From: Calamus simplicifolius
Lineage: Eukaryota > Streptophyta > Magnoliopsida > Arecales > Arecaceae
Assembly (NCBI GenBank): GCA_900491605.1
Contig: UESW01001606.1
Coordinates: 1-64,000 of the forward strand
DNA: 64,000 nucleotides
Direction: 5' to 3'
The notes below the pieces were generated by a model, which did not search any database, was not told the origin of the DNA, and saw nothing but the letters and a program-made list of their open reading frames with translations. A program made the position numbers and the translations under genes. Shown in pieces: positions 42,906 through 54,118 of the stretch (position 1 is its first letter; each line of letters starts with the position of its first letter).

Positions 42906-43679
42906 TATTCATGGTTGATCAGGCTACAAACAGTAATCACAGAGATGAATTAAGAAAAATACATAGAGGTGAAATACTGGTTGAAATCCTCCCCTATAGC
43001 CCTTCCAAGAAGTTCCGCTTCCCTTGGATAAGATGCTTGTTGCAATCAAACAAATTGCTGCATAGGTTAGTTGCCTCGTGTTTCTTTTCTTAATACTAGA
43101 ACGCCTGATTTTTTTTGGCCGATTTTGCTCCTCTTCATGGAATTAATGCCGGAGGAAAATAAAACTTCCGTCTGATTTCTTCGCAATCAAATAAATTGCG
43201 CTTCTTTTCTTTGGTTGCTGGTCCGTCCCCTCAAATTAATGCTGGATTCAAAACGCCCGCGTCTTAATGCTAGAACGCCTGATTTTTTTTGGATTTCTTC
43301 CTCACCAAAGCCGCTTCACCTGGATGGAATTAATGCTCTTTCAAAAAAAACTCCACGCCGGTGTATCACGGAAGGCTTTACGTCTTCAATGCTGAAACGC
43401 GTTCTTGGGAGAAATCTGTTCCTTCTGACGATTTGGATTCCCCTAATGGAGTTTGACTTGTTGACTGTGAAGCCTCTTTTAAGGAAAAATTCTTCACGCG
43501 CACGTATCTCTCCCGTGGGCCGTGGGCGTTCACGATTTCTCCCGTGGCGGAACCCCACGAAACTCACGTTAACAGCGCTAGATCTTCACGGCTGAAATTT
43601 CCTCCCGCTAGAAGCCGCTAGATGCTGGAAGCCGTTTTTCTTAGATGAACTTGGGATATGATTTTTCTTTTCTCAAACG

Positions 43680-43756
43680 CCTCTCTCAACCTCTGATACC
43701 ACTTATTGCACAGCTTTCTTTCTTCTCAAACGCCTCTCTCAAGCTCTGATACCACT
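43680..43756 (-). repeat. Duplicated Copia primer-binding region
   Basis: The motif CTCTGATACCACTT (reverse of AAGTGGTATCAGAG) occurs twice, about 57-58 bases apart, each followed by TTGCRCAGC and with CTCAAACGCCTCTCTCAA in between. Only the inner copy abuts the LTR. This is a small tandem duplication that includes the LTR edge. Confidence 0.8.
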
Positions 43757-44095
43757 TGTTGCGCAGCACAGCTTCCAAGATCAGAAAGATAGAGAAGAAG
43801 AATATAGAAGAAAAAGAGAATGCTTTATTTTTTATGAGGTTTTTTACATTCAGATAGAGCCTTAAATAACCATCTATCTTGGATGATAAGACTTATCTGC
43901 ACCAGCCTGTAACCAAACTCCCTAACAATCTCCTCTATCCAGAAACCTGAGCCCAATCCCAGATCCATAACCTACGATTAGGTTAAACATTCTTTCAAAA
44001 AACTTTTTCTAAGCCATTCAAGAAAGCACTCAAACCCAAGCTCATGTACACCCATGACTCACATGCTCTCTATTCTTGGGTTACATAAGCTCTCA
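43757..44095 (-). repeat. Copia 5' LTR, truncated
   Basis: On the plus strand it begins TGTTGCGCAG next to the primer site and matches the 3' LTR until about 44,095. A stretch present in the 3' LTR after CTATTCTTGGGT is missing, and the outer end (about 115 bases) is lost. The peptidase exon starts within a few bases. Confidence 0.8.
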
Positions 44096-44199
44096 GTCCA
44101 TGGTTTTTTCCGGTACCCTCAAGCATGTGCAGTGTTGTTCCTGGCTCAAACCAGGATTTCATGTCATCTACTTACCGTGTTGTGGTATCTTCACCAGTG

Positions 44200-44686
44200 G
44201 TACAGCTTTCAAATACTTATATTGATATTACGTTGCTTACAAATTTGAATATTGTTGTTCAAAAATATAGCTTAAAACCAATGTTTCTCATAAACTCATC
44301 TTCAAATTGATAATGAAACTGACTGGTGCTGCAAAGTTGGATAATCTCAAGGAAACAAGATGGCACTGGGAAAATGTATCAATTGAGAGAATATGGCACT
44401 GACATGGAACAAAAATTCAAAGGCTTAGAGCCTGCTGCTTGGCATGCAGCAGCAGCTGGAAATGTCTGGTTAAAAAAAAGGGAATAATCTCTGGATGATA
44501 TGTTAGATGTACTGTCTGAGGTGGGTTGTTGGAGCTTCCTTTTTCTGATTCCTCACATTCTGGACCTCTCTTTTCTTCTCCTAGCTAGGCCTTCGTTCTT
44601 AATTGTTATATTACATAGTTAAAGAGAGGAAGGATGAAGCAAAGAAGAAATGCAAGATATTAGGAGGTGATGCAGATATGAAGCAA
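44200..44686. other. Peptidase gene intron or flank before CACTA
   Basis: Starts with a GT donor after the last recognised peptidase exon. I could not identify another peptidase exon with confidence. The stretch around 44,340-44,470 is richer in codon-like sequence but holds stops in the frames I tried. It ends with the CAA target site (44,684-44,686) of the CACTA element. Confidence 0.5.
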
Positions 44687-44759
44687 CACTACAAGAAAGT
44701 ATGGTATTTGTGGCGAACCTATTATGGCGAAATATTTTCGTCGTTATATTTATTTATAA

Positions 44760-45510
44760 CGACGAAATAAAAATTAAATTCGTCATAATAATTATTTATT
44801 ACGGCGAAATACTTTTTAATTAAGAGATTTATTACGAAATTTTATAATTCGTCGTAATAAGTCCACATTTTATTTGATTTTATTTTTTTAATTTTTCTTT
44901 CTTTTTATTACGGCGAAATACTTTTTCGCCGTAGAACCATCGAAATTTAATATTTCGTCGTAATAAGTCCACATTTTTTTCATGATTTTTTTTTTTAATT
45001 TCTCTTTCTTTTTATTACGGTGAAATAATATTTATTCCCGTAATTAAAAGATTTATTACGATGAATTTAATAATTCATCGTAATAAGTCCACATGATCAC
45101 GCCGTAATTAAGAGATTTATTACGATGAATTTTATAATTCATCGTAATAAGTCCACATTTTTTTTATGATTTTATTTTTTTTTTTTCTCTTTCTTTTTAT
45201 TACGGCGAAATATTTTTTGCCGTAATTAAGAGATTTATTACGATGAATTTATAATTCGTCGTAATAAGTCCACATTTTATTTAACAATTTTATTTTTTTT
45301 AATTTCTCTTTCTTTGTATTACGGCGAAATAGTATTTCGCCGTAATAAAATGACTTATTACGATGAGTTTAAAAAATCTCGTAATAAGTCCACATTTTAA
45401 TTTAAGATTTTAATTTTTTTAATTTTTCTTTCTTTTTATTACGGCAAAAGTTATTTTCGCCGTAATAAATATACGTATTACGATGAAATTAAAAATTCGT
45501 CGTAATATAG
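44760..45510. repeat. Subterminal hairpin array of CACTA
   Basis: At least six units of roughly 60-120 bases, each with ATTACGACGAA..TTCGTCGTAATAAGTCCACATTTT, followed by a T-rich tract and TCTTTCTTTTTATTACGGCGAAATA. Such subterminal repeats are normally binding sites of the CACTA accessory protein. The opposing copies make strong hairpins. Confidence 0.85.
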
Positions 45511-47864
45511 TGAAAAAAATCTTTCATACGGGACCCTCGCGTGATTTTTTTTTCTGTGAAAGCCTCCTCCCGCCGTCTTCCCCCCGAGCGTGAAACCCTC
45601 GCGATTTTTTTTTTTCTGTGAAACCCTCGTCTCCGCCGTCTTCCCCGAGCTCGTCTCCGCCGTCAGCCTCCGAGCTCCTCTCCGCCTGCGGACGCCGAGC
45701 TCCTCTCTGTTAGCCTTCGGACGAGGTGAGAAAAGGGCTTTATAAAACCCTCTAGCTCGCGATTCTTGTTTCACTTGGATTTTTTTTTTTTTCGATTTCT
45801 CTTGTTTTCTGATGATTTGGGAGGGTTTATAAGGTTCAATTGAAAGTTATTACTGGTAAGATAGAATATCTTTCTTAAATCAAACACACAAATCTTATCA
45901 AATAAAAACTAAATTATGAAGATATTTATCTTATCAAATAAAAGTTAAATTATGGATTATCAGATAAAAATTAAATTATCCCCATCTTTTCTTAGAAGGC
46001 TTCGGGATTCGAGAGTATATGGGTGGTCTCTTGGAGTTCCATGTTTTGTGGGATAACAGAGTGGGGCCACCGATATTATGGGGGCGTTAAGGGGAGATGA
46101 GAGGCCTCCCTCCCAAGTCTCTGGCGTTAGAATTCTTCTGGAATAACGGCTTCCCTTAACACAGTAGTGCAATGATGGATTTAATGCACAATAGGTATAA
46201 CTGCCTTATTAAAGGCTCTTGTGTAATACCAAGGTGACGTTCCACCATGTTGACCCTTCCTTGAATATGAACATTATCTTAATTTATACTTTTGTTTATC
46301 AGTAATCCATCAAATCATACAATAAGAGAGACAGCATATTTTCTCTCTTTTTCCCAGAACAATTTAAGCTAAACAACATCGTTGTCCTTAGTATCTGATA
46401 ATAGGTATGCATTGATCATCACGGTTGATACACTAATATAATAAACCAATTTTTCTAATTCTATTGGATTTTTCTTGATTTCCTCACCATAAATTTTACA
46501 AGCAGTAAAAGATAGTGAAAATGGAACTAAATGAAGCACTATATTCAGGTTTCATCATTCTGTTTGGGTGCAAATCTTAATTCAAGTTTTTTCTTTTTCC
46601 TCTAGGTCTAGATCTTAAATTTATCACTTCAGACATCATTGCACCACTCTGAAACAGAATTCAGTTTGTGACTTGCAGAAGCAAATTCTTTGAGAGGTCT
46701 GATCCATTGGATCCCAATACTTGAGGTATGCTACGTCTGGTTCTACTTGATTCATATGATGAGCAGAGTCCCATAATTATTGTGGTCTTATTGTTGCTAA
46801 TCCTCTCAAGACTTTGCATAGCCTTCAATCAGTAATATGAATTGATGAACTTAGCTTTTAGTGATCAAAGTGAATCCACATGCAGGTTCTTGGGCAATAG
46901 TCTTATAATGGTTATTGATGCAGAATTATGAAACCATATAAGCCAGATTTTTGAATAAGCTCATCACTTTAGTGGATTGCTTATATTAGCATGTTACATT
47001 TCACTCCAGAACGTTTTTATTGCTTGGAGGGGTCAAACACATATTGATAAGTTATCCAACTGGTCCTTGCAAAACCTTTTGCTAGCTAGCTGTAAGAAGG
47101 ATGGTACAGGTTTGTCTGTGGTAGTTCAGTCCATTTGTGGGCTATAGGTTGTTCCATGTGCTTTTTAGAGCCAGACAAGTTGTAAGATGTTTGCATATTC
47201 TCATCAGGAGCTGTTAGCCATACCTACTAGTGAATCTCAATGTATCAAGACATGGCAATTTAGGATTTTAGGTGCCTGGTTGGTAGTCAATGCCTTAAGG
47301 ATTGAGGTCCATAACTAGGCATATTAAGGGATAATTGTGAACTCTCAACAAAATAATCAGAGGAAGGACCAGATATGAAGCATTTACTTCAAACACTTGT
47401 TTAGGAGTGTTAATGGTTAGCAGGTATGAAGCATTCACTTGGACTCTTGTTTAAGAATGTTGATGATTAGTAGGTATTTATCTAGTCCACGAGCAAGATC
47501 AATCAACTTCAGACCTTGAATTTCAAGCTTCAGGCAATGATTTGAAAATGGAAATCGACAACTATAGGGTTCTGAAAGAAGGAGCAATATTGCATAATAT
47601 ATCTGATAGAAACCACATGATTTAATGAATGGGCAAAACTTAGCAGAATGTCAAGTACAATTTATAGAAACTGTTATGGAGTCCTGAGAAATTTGAACTT
47701 GGAATTGATGTGTACGTGTATGCTTACTCCCTAAGAAATATGCACTCAAATCCCTGCATTTCCTTGTAGTATGTCTGTAAAGTGAAACCAAATTATATGC
47801 AGTCATTGAATAATTCATGCTACTTTTCCAGATACTTGAATTTATATCACCAAATTATATGCAG

Positions 47865-47948
47865 GTTGAAGAAAAGCTTGAGGGAGGACAAAGGAAAACA
47901 GCATTTCTTCGCTTCTTTTCAAGATTTTGTACACCTATTTTCTTAGAG
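47865..47948 (+). pseudogene. Captured GDT1/UPF0016-like exon in CACTA (copy B)
   Basis: 84-base exon bounded by ATGCAG and GAG/GTACAT that translates in frame as VEEKLEGGQRKTAFLRFF, then SRFCTPIFLE. The pattern of a Lys/Glu-rich stretch followed by RFFSPIFLEAF matches my memory of plant GDT1-like (UPF0016) membrane cation transporters just before their second E-x-G-D-[KR] repeat. Only this exon is recognised; the transport motif itself would lie in the next exon, which I do not find. The assignment rests on one short segment. Confidence 0.45.
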
Positions 47949-48488
47949 GTACATTTCTTATTGATGTTCTTGAGGGGTAACATGAATGTTTTAGATTTTC
48001 AAACTTTGCTTTATTCTGTGTTTGAGAAGTTTTGTTCTGTTTATTTTCAGCTATAATGTTTACAATTTTCCTCCTTGCTGTTGTAAATACTCATTCTTGG
48101 TGTTATATATTTGCAGCTCCATATATGATTTACATGAGTTTTAGAGATTTTTTTTTAACGAGTAGGATATTTTTGAGATAAATCTGAATTTCTTTAAATG
48201 ATGTTCACTATTTTTACTCAGATTTGATGTTAATAAGTCGCCGTAATAGGTTTTTAATTAAATTTTAAAAATATTAAAATTTTATTACGGCGATGTATTT
48301 TTGCCGTAATAGGTTGATATTACGATGAAAATAAGTCGCCGTAATAGGTTATTACGACAATATATTACTACGACGATTTGTAATGTATTACGATGAATTT
48401 TTTATCATCGTAATAATTTATTACGAGACTTTTGTACCTATTGCGATGAATTAATTCGTCATAATAAGTCATTTTTTTTGTAGTGCAA

Positions 48489-49021
48489 AGAATTACAGGT
48501 AATTCTAAATCCAACCGCTTATAGGCAAATCAGGCAATGCCAGAACCATCAAAATGCAAATTGAATATGGTGTCCTAACTTCATCCTGATCACTTCAAGG
48601 CCCAATGTACTTTATTCAGTTAGAGACTTACAAATCTAGTCTCTCCTCAATCTACCCTAGAAGCACAGTCTGTCTAGCAAAACAAATTACTTGTACCACA
48701 AATTATGGTTGGGGTTGCTAATGGGCTTGCCATCTGGCCTGATTTTGCATTGTTTAGGACTAAGGCCACCTAAAAGTCTGGATCTGGTTGGTGTAAACAG
48801 TCTGCTACCTACTATGACTTGTCTTTCACATAATTCAATAATTATTGATGTTTCATGATTAAGACATACAAAATAAACTACTTTGATCAGTATTGTGAAT
48901 CAATATTAATATAAATTTTAAAATATTAAATTTTCTCTCTATTCATTCTCTTTCTACATGGCAAGAAAGAAGCAATATTTTAAAATTAGATACTGATTAT
49001 GAATTTATGATTTTAATGTAG
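48489..49021. other. Spacer between CACTA and ALMT1 (copy B)
   Basis: Same content as 2,770-3,282: AT-rich with no gene, its last part being ALMT intron. Here the intron ends in a normal ATGTAG acceptor, which supports the view that the damaged version in copy A is a sequence error. Confidence 0.6.
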
Positions 49022-49927
49022 AGTGTTCGGAGGATTGCATAAAACCCTTGGATGAAAAAAGAGGGATCCACCTAGGTAATCCTTGTGCTAGTTGCTTAGC
49101 AATCCTATCGTCCAAATCAAATGATGAGTCCTTGGTATGTAATTTTTATTTATCAACTATTTGTAATTAATCCTTTAATTTTTTACCCTAATGATTTTTT
49201 TCTGTGCAATTATCTTTATGTTCCAATTGGAAAGCACTCGGTGATCAAATTTTGCAAACCAAATCTTCCTCCTACTCTAACTCCCAAATTTGATCATGTT
49301 TGTTAGGCCAACTTCGCAAAATGGGAACCATGGCATGGGAGGTATGGATTCTACTATCCTTGGAACAAATACCTACAAATAGGAGAGCTGCTGTGGGAAT
49401 TGACAGCCCATGTCCTATCTCTAAGAGAATGTCTACGATCTAAAAAGCAAGTAAGAAATTATATTATTTTTCTTCATTCACATAGTAGGAGATTGTTTTA
49501 ATATGCAACCAATTTTATGAACGCTTTATTGTTTATTTGCAAAATCTATCATAAACCACCTAATTAGAGTCGCCTAATCTTATTTTTGTGATCAGCCTTC
49601 ACCATCATATTCCATGATGGATATTGGAGATTACTGCAAAGCAACATGCACCCTGCTATCAAGCACATTGAGAGAACTTGGGCACAACATCCATGACATG
49701 AAGCAGAGTCAGCAAAAGGCGCAAAATTTGAGAAGACAAGATCAGAATTATGCTCAACAGTACTTGCATCTAAGCTTGCAAAGCTTATAAACCAAGGTGA
49801 CACTATAGGTAGTGGAGTTTCAAGCGTGGGCACTGTGTTTCTATTGTTGGAGATTATCAACAAAATAGAGGAGAATGCTAAAGAAGCTGGTGAATTAAAA
49901 AAACTTGCACGTTTTGCCTATACATGA
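49022..49927 (+). pseudogene. ALMT-family fragment 1 (copy B)
   Basis: Three exons, 49,022-49,134, 49,307-49,450 and 49,596-49,927, with GT-AG borders throughout. The first two read in frame (KPLDEKRGIHLGNPCASC; FAKWEPWHGRYGFYYPWN), and the last begins PSPSYSMMDIGDYCKATCT. The 11-base gap after MKQSQQK, relative to ALMT2, is also present here, so that frameshift is genuine and the protein would end early. The membrane exon is missing, cut off by or before the CACTA insertion. This copy should be used to judge ALMT1. Confidence 0.83.
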
Positions 49928-51522
49928 CCCCTACATGCATGGTAAAAGGGTGAGTTAACTTGGGCTTCATATATCCATGATATTTGTAGGGCCAGATGGG
50001 ATGCCAAGTAAAAACTATTGGTGCAAATATTTATTTGTTGGAAAAGACTTTGTACACTGCATCCGGTACAGCAAGTCCTACATGGACTGCACCGCTCCTT
50101 TCTTATTGGTCCGCACGCGTACGATACACATTAAAAAATGTTAAGACAGTTTTACGATATTCCGAGGGAAAAAATTATGATACCTCAATTTTAAACTTAC
50201 ATCACTATAGTTATAAAATTAAGACACCCATTCTAAAAGCCAAACAAAAATTACGATACCCCAGTTTTAAACTTACGACCCCGTAGTTATAAAATTACGA
50301 TACCCATTCAGAAAGGAAGTTTGTACACAAATTAAAAAAAAGTTAAAACGGGTATTAATGCACGTCACGTCAAAATTTAAGATGATATTTCAGTTTTAAA
50401 CTTACAATATCGTAGTTATAAAATTAAGGCACCCATTAAAAAAGTCAGAAAAACTGACATCCCAGTTGTAAATTTATGACATCGTAGTTATAAAATTATG
50501 ACATCCACTTAGAAAACATGTCTGTACACAAATTCCAAAAAAAAGCTGAACATGTATTAATGCACATCAGACAGTTTTTTTTAAAAAATTTATATACAGA
50601 TACGTTTTCTGAGTGGGTATCGTAATTTTATAACTACGGTGTCATAAATTTACAACTGTGATGTCATAATTTTTTTTTTGCTTTATAAACGGGTGTCTTA
50701 ATTTTATAACTACGGTGTCGTAAGTTTAAAACTGGAGTGTCGTAATTTTTTTTTACTTTCTGAACGGGTGGCTTAATTTTATAACTACGGTGTTGTAAGT
50801 TTAAAACTGGGATGTCGTAATTTTTTTCCTCGGGATGTTGTAAAGCTGGGTATCGTATGCATGTGGACCAATAAGAAGGGGTGGTGTAGCCCACGTAGGA
50901 CTTGCTGCACCGGATATGGTGTACAAAGTCTTTTCCAATAAACAAATATTTGCACCAATAGTTTTTACTTGGCATCCCATCCGGCCCTACGAATATCATG
51001 GATATATGAAGCCCAAGTTAACTCCCCCTTTTACCATGCAGGTAGGGGTCATGTATGGGCAAAATGTGGAAGTTTTTCTAATTCACCAGCTTCTTTAGCA
51101 ATCTCCTCTATTTTGACGATAATCTCCAACAATAGAAACACAGTGGCCATGGTTGAAACTCCACTACCAATAGTGTCACCTTGGTTCATAAGCTTTGCAA
51201 GCTTAGATGCAAGTACTGTTGAGCATAATTCTGATCTTATCTTCTCAAATTTTGCTCCTTTTGCTGACTCTGCTTCATGCCATGGATGTGCCCAAGTTCT
51301 CTCAATGTGCTTGATAGCAGGGTGCATGTTGCTTTGCAGTAATCTCCAATATCCATCATGGAACATGATGGTGAAGGATGATCACAAAAACAAGATTAGG
51401 CGACTCTAATTAAGTGGTTTATGGTAGATTTTGCAAATAAACAATAAAGCATTCATAAAATTAGTTGCATATTAAAACAATCTCCTACAAATGTGAATGA
51501 AGAAAAATAATATAATTTCTTA
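49452..51522. repeat. Inverted repeat around ALMT1 last exon (copy B)
   Basis: Counterpart of 3,709-5,755 with the same breakpoint: the right arm stops just inside the intron, at ATAATTTCTTA. Because copy B has fewer gaps, arm-to-arm comparison is more reliable here. Confidence 0.85.
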
Positions 51523-51588
51523 TGAACTTTAAAGGATCAATAAGTTTCATATTTATAATGGTGTAGCCCACGTAGGACTTGCTGCACC
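50041..51588. mobile_element. Foldback-type insertion block after ALMT1 (copy B)
   Basis: Counterpart of 4,291-5,821. Ends are GAAAAGACTTTGTACAC on the left and CTTGCTGCACC on the right. The same internal order is seen: element end, palindromic units, element end, inverted ALMT1 exon, copied flank, third element end. Confidence 0.65.
51049..51377 (-). pseudogene. Inverted copy of ALMT1 last exon (copy B)
   Basis: Same as 5,287-5,615 and identical in its predicted 105-residue minus-strand frame. The exact agreement here shows that the decay of this exon is real and older than the A/B duplication. Confidence 0.75.
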
Positions 51589-53892
51589 ATTTGTTATAGT
51601 ATCTGATGAACTTTTAAGGATCAATAAGTTTCATGTTTATAATAGTGTAGTAAACTTTTAACTTGATGTAAATAAGATGCATTGTTTAGCATCATGAACA
51701 GTTCTATATGTAGCAATCTAAGATTCCATCCAAAAACAAAAAAAACAAAAGATATATTTTATGCTCCTTGATGCCGTATAAGAATCTAGAATCATCTTAA
51801 TAAATAATCAATTTGAAACTAAATATATATACCAATATAAACTATTATGTACTCTTTTTGTTTGAGCCCTTGCATCCTTATTAGATTAAAAGTCTAAATC
51901 TAAATTCAATTATAAAAAACATGAAGTATATTCACAATGTTTCCTAATTTACATAAATCATAGGCTGAATTTGTATCAATACTATTTGTAATAATTTAAA
52001 ATCTCATCCAAAAAAAGCTAATTAAAAGTTATTATTTTAGGCTCCTTGATACTAAGGTATTCAAGATTGTTCTAGTATATATTCAATGTAAAAATTAACA
52101 CATGCATATTCTTATACCATAAAATGGAGCGAAGTGCTTGTAATTAAGGTAAGAAAGAGTAACCTCTATTTAATGGATGGCTTTTGTGAAAGCCAGAAAC
52201 TTGGGGGAAGTTCCAACATGAATCCTCTAATATAGCGTCCAACGACAACGTGAATGAGAGGATATGTTTGAAAGAGACGATGTTGGGAGGGATTTAGGAT
52301 ATTTATAAGGAGGTAGAGTTGTTGGATCTAATTCTTTTGGAAATCGAATTCGAGTCCGATCTTGCTTCTTCTCTGGATGAGAAAAATGCTTCATTGGAGC
52401 TGAATTGGTGCGATGTGAGCCATGTCAATTCACTTCCTGTTTTAATTTTTTTCAAGCAAAACTATACCTTTGATTCTTTGTGACATGAGATTATCGCTTA
52501 AGCTTATGTTAACTTACTACATAAGATAAGTCGTAATCCAAGCATCGCATCACGTGACACACCAGCGATTCTACTTATCTTAACTGATGTCATGCAATGA
52601 AGGGTCAAGGATTAAACTGTATCTCTTGAAACTTTGAGGACCAAAAGAAAATTTTAGTTAAAAAAATATTTTGCATCATGCACGATACAAAATATGTAAT
52701 TATACATGATGATTAATTATGCACGTGTGTAACCACATGCACATGTGTAACTGCACGTCTAAAAATAATTTTATCTTTTTTGGTATTGCATGCGTAGTTA
52801 ATTATTCTGTGTAGTGCATGCTTTTTTCTATGCTGTATTGTGCCATTTTATATATGTATGTATATAAAAATAAAATTATTTTTTTATATTTTAGCATGCA
52901 TGCATGTACTGCGTGCAAATTATGTACCATGGTACACCAAGACTTTTTGACGATAGATAGGATGGAGAAGAAAAAAAAGTCCTCCCGCGTGCATTGCGCG
53001 TGCAGAGATAAAATATTGATAAAAATAATAGGAGCAATGCCCGGAAGGAAGGGGGAGAAGCGGAGGGGACGGCGTGGTGGTAAGAGAGGTTGTAGAGAGA
53101 GATGGGCGAGAGAGCTTGCGATTAGGAGTTATTGGTGGATTGGATTTTTTTTTTTTTTCAAGTTGGTCCAGTGATTAGGTTGGTGGAGAGGGAGAAATTT
53201 GCGATAGAATTTGAATTGGATTGGGAAACGGGAAGATAGTAATAGGGCACTCTGTAATGAAAAGAAGGTGGTATTATTTTTTCCCTTCTTTTTAAGAGGG
53301 GAAAAAAAATCAAGATGTATATGATTGATTGATTTTCTCAAAATAGGTTTTATAAAAGGCTACCAAACAAACATTTTATAGAATTCATTCAATAAGATTT
53401 AGGATATGTTGGTTTTAATAATTAAACTTGGACAACTAAACAATCTTGATAATATTGATCATAGAAACATGCACCATACATTTTGTTCCCATTGGCTAGC
53501 ACCTTGTCTAAATATGTAACTGGAGTAACATAAAGCACTTAATATCTAAATTATGGAAAACTTTAAATCTCTATTTTTGAAAAGAGATTTAGATCATATA
53601 TATGGATGCCCATTTTACTTTCATGCTTTGCCATGTGTGCTAATAAAATGACAGAAGGGGTTTAGGACAATATATATATTATATAAACATGATCCAAGAT
53701 AAGCATCATGAATGTTTATTAATTAGTACCTCTAATTAAACAAACAAAAATTATTTGTGTAAACAAATGATTGCTAGGAAAAGTACACTTGTTGAAAATG
53801 TTTCATGTCAGTAAGATTATCTTGTCCTTTTCAATTCTAACCATTACCATTAATGATAGGATGATAAAAGCTTGAGGAGTTGAATCAACTCC

Positions 53893-53923
<31 letters not shown>

Positions 53924-54118
53924 AGCATGCATTTCTAATTGGATTAGCAAAAGTCACATAGTTAGTTAGAGTAGTGTTAAATCCATAAGCTATATATATA
54001 TATATCAAGTTCCTATTACATTATTAGTCTAATTTAAATCTTGGTATGTTTTCATTTCAAAGCTTATGACTAGGCATTTGAGGTTTATATCATTTATATT
54101 CTTTTCTTCATCTTTCAG
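51589..54118. other. Intergenic region upstream of ALMT2 (copy B)
   Basis: Same content as 5,822-8,338, including the TA run (about 53,896-53,923, of different length) and the purine-rich part near 52,965-53,110. No ALMT first exon is found. Confidence 0.6.

Larger units (their letters stand above)
38303..44095 (-). mobile_element. Copia retrotransposon (Tork-like), antisense in the peptidase gene
   Basis: Order on the minus strand: 5' LTR (43,757-44,095), primer site complementary to initiator Met tRNA (TGGTATCAGAGC), gag, protease, integrase, reverse transcriptase, RNase H, purine tract (AAGGTGGAGA) and 3' LTR (38,303-38,791). This is the Copia gene order. The RNase H region (RVPYTSGVGSLMYVMVCCRPD, RTKHIDIR) resembles the Tork/Tnt1 group. 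Stops and frameshifts separate the domains. The outer part of the 5' LTR is missing next to the peptidase exon at 44,098, and I find no matching 5-bp target duplication. Confidence 0.88.
34456..44199 (+). pseudogene. Prolyl-oligopeptidase-like gene, broken (N-terminal propeller part)
   Basis: Exons of a plant prolyl oligopeptidase / oligopeptidase-B-like serine peptidase. They are 34,456-34,613 (YYQYIPEGKEYPVLCQR), 35,205-about 35,425 (RISPDHKFLAYTLDTSG, SLAWAKDCSCLLYT), about 35,539-35,643 (TSTKDGKFITINSNSRTSS), 35,687-35,885 (YVIDATNVKDGLRPVC, FYILTNAPSED), 37,497-37,631 (EDITFQDMDIFHGHLVLFL, CSINMPVDVNFE) and 44,098-44,199 (FFPVPSSMCSVVPGSNQDF). All belong to the N-terminal beta-propeller; the catalytic Ser-Asp-His domain is absent. 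A deletion with frameshift lies in exon 3 and an extra T in exon 4 (about 35,758). The first intron starts with GC in place of GT. A gypsy LTR bounds it upstream, and a Copia element fills the last intron. Confidence 0.8.
44687..48485. mobile_element. CACTA (EnSpm) transposon, complete, non-autonomous
   Basis: Starts CACTACAAGAAA and ends TTTTTTTTGTAGTG, the defining inverted ends of the superfamily, with the 3-bp target duplication CAA on both sides (44,684-44,686 and 48,486-48,488). Subterminal arrays of TTATTACGACGAA / TTCGTCGTAATAA inverted motifs fill 44,700-45,510 and 48,235-48,470. The 3.8 kb element has no transposase. Its middle holds a GC-rich, 5'UTR-like segment (45,530-45,730) ending in a donor-like GACGAG/GTGAG, and a spliced-looking exon at 47,865, so it carries part of a host gene. 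Confidence 0.9.
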
